The notes beneath the pieces were generated by a model, which was not told the DNA's origin, ran no database searches, and was given only the letters and a program-made list of their open reading frames with translations. DNA of 64,000 bases, from NCBI RefSeq assembly GCF_901709675.1, contig NC_051089.1, forward strand, positions 17,170,008 through 17,234,007. The letters run 5' to 3'. A program made the position numbers and the translations under genes. Shown piece by piece: positions 32,889 through 41,420 of this stretch (the first letter of the stretch is position 1; every line of letters starts with the position of its first letter). Origin of the DNA: Syngnathus acus. Taxonomy: Eukaryota; Chordata; Actinopteri; Syngnathiformes; Syngnathidae.

Positions 32889-32960
32889 AGCAGAGTGGCG
32901 CAGCGGAAGCGTGCTGGGCCCATAACCCAGAGGTCGATGGATCGAAACCATCCTCTGCTA
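32889..32960 (+). tRNA. tRNA-iMet (CAT), A20 type
   Basis: An exact consensus match. Confidence 0.96.
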
Positions 32961-33322
32961 TTTGAAACTTGTGGCGTTTGGAAAGCTTTTATCTGCTAAA
33001 ATAAAACAATACAAAAATACAAGCTAAAAGCTTTACAAACTAAAAACCACACCAAAGAACATACACAAACAAGTGACATGTAATTGCAGACCCCCATAGT
33101 TTTGTTAAAAAATAATTCTATTTAAAGCTTGAAATTGGAGGATAAATTGTTTGTCCACCAGCATCCAGGTTAGTGCTGCCCTACTGAGCTTTGTTCATAA
33201 TGTAATGAAGCCTGAGCACAACTGAGGCGAAACAATATGAGTGACAATCAGAATCCAGTTGCGAGTTGGAACCGAATGCTCGTTTGCCAATTAGAGGACA
33301 TCATGAATGACTAGTGCTGAGC

Positions 33323-33394
33323 AGCAGAGTGGCGCAGCGGGAGCGTGCTGGGCCCATAACCCAGAGGTCGATGGATCAAAACCATCCTCTGCTA
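33323..33394 (+). tRNA. tRNA-iMet (CAT), G20 type with A57
   Basis: G is at position 20 and the T loop reads ATCAAAA instead of ATCGAAA (G57 to A). The purine at 57 is kept, so folding may be unaffected. The same form is at 36790. Confidence 0.82.
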
Positions 33395-33757
33395 TTTGGA
33401 ACTTGTGGCGTTTGGAAAGCTTTTATCTGCGAAAACAAAAGAATAAAAAAATACAAGCTAAAAGTCTTTACAAACTAAAACCCACACAGAAGAACATACA
33501 CAAACGAGTGACATGTAATTGCACACCCCCATAGTTTTGTTAAAAAATAATTTTATTTAAAGCGTGAAATTGGAGGATAAATTGTTTGTCCACCAGCATC
33601 CAAGTTAGTGCTGCCCTACTGAGCTTTGTTCATAATGTAATGAAGCCTGAACACAACTGAGGCGAAACAATATGAGTGAAAATCAGAATCCAGTTGCGAA
33701 TTGGAACCAAATGCTCGTTTGCCGATTAGAGGACATCATGAATGACTAGTGCTGAGC

Positions 33758-33829
33758 AGCAGAGTGGCGCAGCGGAAGCGTGCTGGGCCCATAACCCAGA
33801 GGTCGATGGATCGAAACCATCCTCTGCTA
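33758..33829 (+). tRNA. tRNA-iMet (CAT), A20 type
   Basis: An exact consensus match with the tatttgaagc flank. Confidence 0.96.
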
Positions 33830-34192
33830 TTTGAAGCTTGTGGCGTTTGGAAAGCTTTTATCTGCTAAAATAAAACAATACAAAAATACAAGCTAAAAGT
33901 CTTTACAAACTAAAACCCACACAAAAGAACATACACAAAGAAGTGACGTGTAATTGCACACCCCCATAGTTTTGTTAAAAAATAATTCTATTTAAAGCGT
34001 GAAATTGGATGATAAATTGTGTGTCCACCAGCATCCAGGTTGGTGCTGCCCTACTGAGCTTTGTTCATAATGTAATGAAGCCTGAACACAACTGAGGCGA
34101 AACAATATGAGTGACAATCAGAATCCAGTTGCGAATTGGAACCAAATGCTCGTTTGCCGATTAGAGGACATCATGAATGACTAGTGCTGAGC

Positions 34193-34264
34193 AGCAGAGT
34201 GGCGCAGCGGGAGCGTGCTGGGCCCATAACCCAGAGGTCGATGGATCGAAACCATCCTCTGCTA
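34193..34264 (+). tRNA. tRNA-iMet (CAT), G20 type
   Basis: Consensus except G at position 20. Confidence 0.9.
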
Positions 34265-34625
34265 TTTGGAACTTGTGGCGTTTGGAAAGCTTTTATCTGC
34301 GAAAATAAAAGAATAACAAAATACAAGCTAAAACTCTTTACAAACTAAAACCCACACAAAAAAACATACACAAACAAGTGACATGTAATTGCACACCCCC
34401 ATAGTTTTGTTAAAAAATAATTTTATTTAAAGCGTGAAATTGGAGGATAAATTGTTTGTCCACCAGCATCCAGGTTAGTGCTGCCCTACTGAGCTTTGTT
34501 CATAATGTAATGAAGCCTGAACACAACTGAGGCGAAACAATGAGTGACAATCAGAATCCGGTTGCGAATTGGAACCAAATGCTCGTTTGCCGATTAGAGG
34601 ACATCATGAATGACTAGTGCTGAGC

Positions 34626-34697
34626 AGCAGAGTGGCGCAGCGGAAGCGTGCTGGGCCCATAACCCAGAGGTCGATGGATCGAAACCATCCTCTGCTA
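34626..34697 (+). tRNA. tRNA-iMet (CAT), A20 type
   Basis: An exact consensus match. Confidence 0.96.
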
Positions 34698-35054
34698 TTT
34701 GAAACTTGTGGCGTTTGGAAAGCTTTTATCTGCTAAAATAAAACAATACAAAAATACAAGCTAAAAGCTTTACAAACTAAAAACCACACTAAAGAACATA
34801 TACAAACAAGTGACATGTAATTGCAGACCCCCATAGTTTTAAAATCATTCTATTTAAAGCTTGAAATTGGAGGATAAATTGTTTGTCCACCAGCATCCAG
34901 GTTAGTGCTGCCCTACTGAGCTTTGTTCATAATGTAATGAAGCCTGAGCACAACTGAGGCGAAACAATATGAGTGACAATCAGAATCCAGTTGCGAGTTG
35001 GAACCGAATGCTCGTTTGCCGATTAGAGGACATCATGAACGACTAGTGCTGAGC

Positions 35055-35126
35055 AGCAGAGTGGCGCAGCGGGAGCGTGCTAGGCCCATAACCCAGAGGT
35101 CGATTGATCGACACCATCCTCTGCTA
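35055..35126 (+). pseudogene. tRNA-iMet pseudogene, class D1
   Basis: It has the same anticodon-stem and T-arm lesions as 30288. The spacer just upstream has a small deletion near 34839, which makes this unit 429 bp. Confidence 0.88.
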
Positions 35127-35487
35127 TTTGGAACTTGTGGCGTTTGGAAAGCTTTTATCTGCGAAAATAAAAGAATAAAAAAATACAAGCTAAAAGTCTT
35201 TACAAACTAAAACCCACACAGAAGAACATACACAAACGAGTGACATGTAATTGCACACCCCCATAGTTTTGTTAAAAAATAATTTTATTTAAAGCGTGAA
35301 ATTGGAGGATAAATTGTTTGTCCACCAGCATCCAGGTTCGTGCTGCCCTACTGAGCTTTGTTCATAATGTAATGAAGCCAGAACACAACTGAGGCGAAAC
35401 AATGAGTGACAATCAGAATCCAGTTGCGAGTTGGAACCGAATGCTCGTTTGCCGATTAGAGGACATCATGAATGACTAGTGCTGAGC

Positions 35488-35559
35488 AGCAGAGTAGTGC
35501 AGCGGGAGCGTGCAGGGCCCATAACCCAGAGGTCGATGGATCAAAACCATCCTCTGCTA
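35488..35559 (+). pseudogene. tRNA-iMet pseudogene, class D2
   Basis: It carries the same substitutions as 30721 and 32021. Confidence 0.88.
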
Positions 35560-35922
35560 TTTGGAACTTGTGCCGTTTGGAAAGCTTTTATCTGCGAAAA
35601 TAAAACAATACAAAAATACAAGCTAAAAGTCTTTACAAACTAAAACCCACACAAAAGAACATACACAAAGAAGTGACGTGTAATTGCACACCCCCATAGT
35701 TTTGTTAAAAAATAATTCTATTTAAAGCGTGAAATTGGATGATAAATTGTGTGTCCACCAGCATCCAGGTTGGTGCTGCCCTACTGAGCTTTGTTCATAA
35801 TGTAATGAAGCCTGAACACAACTGAGGCGAAACAATATGAGTGACAATCAGAATCCAGTTGCGAATTGGAACCAAATGCTCGTTTGCCGATTAGAGGACA
35901 TCATGAATGACTAGTGCTGAGC

Positions 35923-35994
35923 AGCAGAGTGGCGCAGCGGGAGCGTGCTGGGCCCATAACCCAGAGGTCGATGGATCGAAACCATCCTCTGCTA
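35923..35994 (+). tRNA. tRNA-iMet (CAT), G20 type
   Basis: Consensus except G at position 20. Confidence 0.9.
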
Positions 35995-36355
35995 TTTGGA
36001 ACTTGTGGCGTTTGGAAAGCTTTTATCTGCGAAAATAAAAGAATAACAAAATACAAGCTAAAACTCTTTACAAACTAAAACCCACACAAAAAAACATACA
36101 CAAACAAGTGACATGTAATTGCACACCCCCATAGTTTTGTTAAAAAATAATTTTATTTAAAGCGTGAAATTGGAGGATAAATTGTTTGTCCACCAGCATC
36201 CAGGTTAGTGCTGCCCTACTGAGCTTTGTTCATAATGTAATGAAGCCTGAACACAACTGAGGCGAAACAATGAGTGACAATCAGAATCCGGTTGCGAATT
36301 GGAACCAAATGCTCGTTTGCCGATTAGAGGACATCATGAATGACTAGTGCTGAGC

Positions 36356-36427
36356 AGCAGAGTGGCGCAGCGGAAGCGTGCTGGGCCCATAACCCAGAGG
36401 TCGATGGATCGAAACCATCCTCTGCTA
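36356..36427 (+). tRNA. tRNA-iMet (CAT), A20 type
   Basis: An exact consensus match. Confidence 0.96.
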
Positions 36428-36789
36428 TTTGAAACTTGTGGCGTTTGGAAAGCTTTTATCTGCTAAAATAAAACAATACAAAAATACAAGCTAAAAGCTT
36501 TACAAACTAAAAACCACACTAAAGAACATACACAAACAAGTGAAATGTAATTGCAGACCCCCATAGTTTTGTTAAAAAATAATTCTATTTAAAGCTTGAA
36601 ATTGGAGGATAAATTGTTTGTCCACCAGCATCCAGGTTAGTGCTGCCCTACTGAGCTTTGTTCATAATGTAATGAAGCCTGAGCACAACTGAGGCGAAAC
36701 AATATGAGTGACAATCAGAATCCAGTTGCGAGTTGGAACCGAATGCTCGTTTGCCAATTAGAGGACATCATGAATGACTAGTGCTGAGC

Positions 36790-36861
36790 AGCAGAGTGGC
36801 GCAGCGGGAGCGTGCTGGGCCCATAACCCAGAGGTCGATGGATCAAAACCATCCTCTGCTA
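36790..36861 (+). tRNA. tRNA-iMet (CAT), G20 type with A57
   Basis: It has the same two differences as 33323, of which it is the duplicate 3467 bp further on. Confidence 0.82.
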
Positions 36862-37224
36862 TTTGGAACTTGTGGCGTTTGGAAAGCTTTTATCTGCGAA
36901 AACAAAAGAATAAAAAAATACAAGCTAAAAGTCTTTACAAACTAAAACCCACACAGAAGAACATACACAAACGAGTGACATGTAATTGCACACCCCCATA
37001 GTTTTGTTAAAAAATAATTTTATTTAAAGCGTGAAATTGGAGGATAAATTGTTTGTCCACCAGCATCCAAGTTAGTGCTGCCCTATTGAGCTTTGTTCAT
37101 AATGTAATGAAGCCTGAACACAACTGAGGCGAAACAATATGAGTGAAAATCAGAATCCAGTTGCGAATTGGAACCAAATGCTCGTTTGCCGATTAGAGGA
37201 CATCATGAATGACTAGTGCTGAGC

Positions 37225-37296
37225 AGCAGAGTGGCGCAGCGGAAGCGTGCTGGGCCCATAACCCAGAGGTCGATGGATCGAAACCATCCTCTGCTA
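37225..37296 (+). tRNA. tRNA-iMet (CAT), A20 type
   Basis: An exact consensus match; the duplicate of 33758. Confidence 0.96.
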
Positions 37297-37658
37297 TTTG
37301 AAGCTTGTGGCGTTTGGAAAGCTTTTATCTGCTAAAATAAAACAATACAAAAATACAAGCTAAAAGCTTTACAAACTAAAAACCACACTAAAGAACATAT
37401 ACAAACAAGTGACATGTAATTGCAGACCCCCATAGTTTTGTTAAAAAATAATTCTATTTAAAGCTTGAAATTGGAGGATAAATTGTTTGTCCACCAGCAT
37501 CCAGGTTAGTGCTGCCCTACTGAGCTTTGTTCATAATGTAATGAAGCCTGAGCACAACTGAGGCGAAACAATATGAGTGACAATCAGAATCCAGTTGCGA
37601 GTTGGAACCGAATGCTCGTTTGCCGATTAGAGGACATCATGAACGACTAGTGCTGAGC

Positions 37659-37730
37659 AGCAGAGTGGCGCAGCGGGAGCGTGCTAGGCCCATAACCCAG
37701 AGGTCGATTGATCGACACCATCCTCTGCTA
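37659..37730 (+). pseudogene. tRNA-iMet pseudogene, class D1
   Basis: It carries the same lesions as 30288 and 35055. Confidence 0.88.
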
Positions 37731-38091
37731 TTTGGAACTTGTGGCGTTTGGAAAGCTTTTATCTGCGAAAATAAAAGAATAAAAAAATACAAGCTAAAAG
37801 TCTTTACAAACTAAAACCCACACAGAAGAACATACACAAACGAGTGACATGTAATTGCACACCCCCATAGTTTTGTTAAAAAATAATTTTATTTAAACCG
37901 TGAAATTGGAGGATAAATTGTTTGTCCACCAGCATCCAGGTTCGTGCTGCCCTACTGAGCTTTGTTCATAATGTAATGAAGCCAGAACACAACTGAGGCG
38001 AAACAATGAGTGACAATCAGAATCCAGTTGCGAGTTGGAACCGAATGCTCGTTTGCCGATTAGAGGACATCATGAATGACTAGTGCTGAGC

Positions 38092-38163
38092 AGCAGAGTA
38101 GTGCAGCGGGAGCGTGCAGGGCCCATAACCCAGAGGTCGATGGATCAAAACCATCCTCTGCTA
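38092..38163 (+). pseudogene. tRNA-iMet pseudogene, class D2
   Basis: It carries the same lesions as 30721, 32021 and 35488. Confidence 0.88.
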
Positions 38164-38526
38164 TTTGGAACTTGTGCCGTTTGGAAAGCTTTTATCTGCG
38201 AAAATAAAACAATAAAAAAATACAAGCTAAAAGTCTTTACAAACTAAAACCCACACAAAAGAACATACACAAAGAAGTGACGTGTAATTGCACACCCCCA
38301 TAGTTTTGTTAAAAAATAATTCTATTTAAAGCGTGAAATTGGATGATAAATTGTGTGTCCACCAGCATCCAGGTTGGTGCTGCCCTACTGAGCTTTGTTC
38401 ATAATGTAATGAAGCCTGAACACAACTGAGGCGAAACAATATGAGTGACAATCAGAATCCAGTTGCGAGTTGGAACCAAATGCTTGTTTGCCGATTAGTG
38501 GACATCATGAATGAGGAGTGCTGAGC

Positions 38527-38598
38527 AGCAGAGTGGCGCAGCTGAAGCGTGCTGGGCCCACAACCCAGAGGTCGATGGATCGAAACCGTCCTCTGCTA
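38527..38598 (+). pseudogene. tRNA-iMet-like copy with anticodon CAC
   Basis: The anticodon loop reads CCCACAA, so the anticodon is CAC (valine codons) in an initiator body. A D-loop G is changed to T and the T stem has CCGTC instead of CCATC, a G-T wobble opposite. It is the penultimate unit and is decaying like its neighbour; a pseudogene is the simplest reading. Confidence 0.8.
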
Positions 38599-38855
38599 TT
38601 GAGAACTTGTGGCGTTTGGAAAGCTTTTATCTGCTAAAATAAAACAATAAAAAAAATACAGGCTAAAAGCTTTACAAACTAAAAACCACACTAAAGGACA
38701 TACACAAACAAGTGACATGTAATTGCACACCCCCATAGTTTTAAAAAATAATTATATTTAAAGCTTGAAATTGGAGGATAGATCTTTGTCCACCATCCGT
38801 GCTGACATACTGAGCTTTGTTCCTAATGTAATGAAGCCTGAACCCACTGCTGAGC

Positions 38856-38927
38856 AGCAGAGTGGCACATCAGGAGCCTGCTGGGCCCATGACCCAGAGG
38901 TCGATGGATCGAAACCATCCTCTGCTA
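38856..38927 (+). pseudogene. tRNA-iMet pseudogene, last of block 2
   Basis: The A box and D loop are altered (GGCACATCAGGAGCC) and the loop reads CCCATGA. The T arm is intact. The unit is short (329 bp) because its upstream spacer is deleted. Confidence 0.85.
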
Positions 38928-39243
38928 TTTGGAACTTGTGGCTTTTGGAAAGCTTTTAACCGTTTATCAAGTCATGCTTTAGAGACAAATGTTGTGCGGA
39001 TAATATTTTCCCCACGTTGGTTGTGCTGCATGGAAGATGACCCATCCTCAATGCAGCCAGTTCACGGGGCATATATGCGCCTTCTCTCACCATTCTCAGT
39101 CCAAATACAGTGTAATGGGTACTCCAGGTTAGAATGAAAGGCAAAGATTGCTATTTCGCAAAGACCTTTGAAGGGTTCTGATACTTTATGGCTGCACTGA
39201 CAGGAGTTGGACAAGAATAACAGACCTGAATTGGTGCAGAAGT
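38928..39243. repeat. Array 3' flank module, third copy
   Basis: The flank that also follows 299 and 11952. It leads to another tRNA-Leu relic on the opposite strand. Confidence 0.75.
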
Positions 39244-39653
39244 TGCAGTGGTGGGACTTGAACTCACCATGTTGAGATATGCTCTCAATTATGTGGTTTC
39301 TGTTATGTTTTGTCCAGATATTGATTTGTTGTATTTATTATTTTCTTGTTATAATGACAGAGTATGTTGACTGTCTAAGTGCTGAATGAAGACACCTGAG
39401 TTGATCAGTGGGCGTGTTTAATAAAAAGCCTTCCTGCATGCTGCGCAGAAGGTCCCGACTAGCTATTGTCGCAGTAATTGCAGTGAATGGTGTGCAAACA
39501 GAGTTGATCGTCCTCCTCGTCTTTCTTTATTTTATTACACTGAGTTTGGTGCAATTGGGTTTCTCACAAGTACCTGCTGTTGTATGGCTACTCTGCCAAC
39601 ACACCAAGATTGGAGCCTTAATCTCGCACACTAGACCACTCGGCCACCCCACC
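39244..39653 (-). pseudogene. tRNA-Leu (AAG) pseudogene split by a solo LTR
   Basis: The 5' part (39602-39653) and the 3' part (39244-39269) join into the sequence form seen at 12271-12340, here with a better-preserved 3' end (CCCACCACTGC). The insertion lies between the variable region and the T arm. The B box GAGTTCAAGTCC is intact. Confidence 0.82.
39270..39601. mobile_element. Solo LTR, 332 bp
   Basis: It starts TGTTG and ends CAACA, the standard TG...CA of LTRs. A perfect 5-bp direct repeat, CACCA, flanks it (39265-39269, 39602-39606). An AATAAA lies at about 39419 on the + strand, consistent with + orientation. No internal retroelement sequence is attached. Confidence 0.9.
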
Positions 39654-39867
39654 TATGTTGAATTCTTTTTGATAATGTCATCACGCATTGTGACCTCACT
39701 TGCACACACTGGGCAGTTTTCAACTCTGAGTCTGATCCTCTTGTCCAATTGCCGCGTGCTTCCTCCAGGATTCAGTCGATCGGTACATGTTGGCTGGAAT
39801 GTAAGTCCTTTTATTTTTCATCAATCGTCCAGATGCAACAAGCAGGTCTTGGGGATCCTCTCAATAG

Positions 39868-39917
39868 AATAGAATAGAATAGAATGCCTTTATTGTCATT
39901 GTACAACAGGTATACAC
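39868..39917. mobile_element. LINE 3' end fragment (left half of interrupted copy)
   Basis: An (AATAG)n run next to 'atgcctttattgtcattg'. The sequence resumes at 40516 after the inserted RTE-derived element. Confidence 0.6.
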
Positions 39918-40515
39918 CTGTTGTGTATACCTGTTGTGTAATGCGTCTAGTGTGTTGGTGGAGTGTTGGTGGAGTGCCCAGTGCATGTCACTTCTCACTG
40001 TCAACCCTCACCGCTGGCTAGCAGTATGCGAACGGGAGAGCCGAGTGCGTAAGTCTCTCCCTGGCAGGGACATAGCCTCTCTAACAGCAAGCCCTATGTA
40101 GTGCCTCCACGCGGCGACACATGGTAACTGGGTACAACACGGACCCAGGCTAAACTACAAGGGACTCGGAGGAGGTTTGGCCCCTAGACGTGCGGCACGC
40201 AGGCCCACCGGTGTGTGGATACGCCCTGGTGCCCACGAACCAGCCCCCAACTATGGGTTAAAGAGTACCACTGCCCAGTGGGCTCCTCGGGAAAGGAATG
40301 GGCTAAGGGAGTCAACCCCTACAGAAAATCAATTTCCCCTTGGGTTGGTGTCAGGAAGGGCATCCGGCTGTAAACGTTTTGCTCCAAACATTTTCTCAGT
40401 ATAGGACTCTCAACCACGAGATGGCCATTGACCGTCCCCGGTGGAAGAAAGCCATATTGAGAATCCAGTCCAACCCAGCGGCGCATGGAAAGCGGACTTT
40501 AAACCGATGATGATG
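39918..40515 (+). mobile_element. RTE-derived 5'UTR-3'UTR element with 18-bp target duplication
   Basis: The first part (to about 40405) equals the 5' UTR of the RTE-type LINE at 19152-19575 in reverse complement. The last part (about 40406-40515) equals the 3' end of that LINE, including the (GAT)n tail. All coding sequence is absent. An 18-bp direct repeat (39900-39917 and 40516-40533) flanks it. It was therefore inserted as a short RNA, presumably by LINE enzymes acting in trans. Confidence 0.85.
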
Positions 40516-40669
40516 ATGTACAACAGGTATACACTGAAATTACGAGCACTGCTCCGTTGGTGTTTTGTAAGAGGGAATGGGAGTGTGAAGTGGGATGATA
40601 TAGACTAGAGAATAAGCATATATAAGGAGGACAGTGTTTAATGTAACTTTGTCCATTGGTGTAGGATTG

Positions 40670-41320
40670 GAGTATTGGAGTACAGCGGCACCCTACAGAA
40701 ACCTCGAAGGTGGCCTTTATGATATCATACCTGACCGGAAGAGCAAAAAAATGGGCCATCTCTAAGTGGGAACGACGGGTGCCTTGTTGCTCCACCTCAC
40801 AGGCGTTCCGCGAAGCCATTCTCACTGTGTTCAGTCCCTCCTCACAAACCCACAAGAAAGGAATGGAGCTCTGCCATATTGAGCAGGGCCAAGACACAGT
40901 ACACGACTACGCCGTGTGCTTTCGGGCCCTGGCCACCCAGAGTAGATGGGACTCCAAAGCCCTCTGAGACCTGTATCTCAAGCGGCTGGGGTGCCGAATG
41001 CAGGAACTGCTCTTCGTCGTGGACCTACCGACCTCGCTGGATGCGCTCATTGCCCTCACCAGCCGCACACTGATCACTGTGTGAGGGAGGCTGAGCGCCA
41101 CCACGCGGCACCCCAGGAGCAAAGGTACCGAGCTCCGGTAGGTCTGGCCGATAAATCTGTTACAGGACAGCCGCAAGGAGAGCCCATGCAGCTGGGACGG
41201 GCCCGACTTCCGCCAGCGGAGAGAGCCCGCCGATACCGTATTTATCTGCGGAGAGAAGGGACACCTACAGGCCCAGTGTTCCAGTGGGGCCCAACGGACG
41301 GTGAGTAAGAGCTGTAGCTG
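40670..41320 (+). pseudogene. Ty3/gypsy gag remnant (Sushi-like)
   Basis: The + strand frames read TSKVAFMISYLTGRAKKWA, YAVCFRALATQ and EPMQLGRARLPPAERARRY, then a broken zinc knuckle CGEKGHLQAQC. This order and wording fit Gag of Sushi-type fish Ty3/gypsy elements. Stops near 40966, 41083 and 41140 and loss of the first knuckle cysteine make it dead. Confidence 0.8.
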
Positions 41321-41420
41321 CACCCTCACGCACCGCAGACTGGGACATGCAAATTTTTTTTATGTGAGGCAAAGGTGTTGTAATTTGAACCAGGGAATAC
41401 GAAGTGGCAAGTTATCAAGA

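Larger units (their letters stand above)
28229..38927 (+). repeat. tRNA-iMet tandem array block 2 (25 genes or relics)
   Basis: Twenty-five head-to-tail units follow one another, with start-to-start distances of 426-435 bp except the last (329 bp). Each has one initiator tRNA copy. Spacers fall into a few classes that repeat in the same order, showing duplication of groups of units. No protein gene lies within; open frames here come from reading through tRNA copies and spacers. Confidence 0.97.

Noticed and set aside
28229-38927. Regularly spaced repeats resembling a CRISPR array
   Set aside because: The unit is about 433 bp and each unit holds a tRNA gene. Repeats are far too long and the genome is eukaryotic.
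39721-39733. CAACTCTGAGTCT, identical to part of U5 snRNA (also at 12406-12418)
   Set aside because: Only 13 bases match; the U5 loop I sequence and stems are absent around it, so chance is likely.
39408-39872. A 154-codon plus-strand frame
   Set aside because: It crosses the solo LTR, the tRNA-Leu relic and its flank. It is not a gene.
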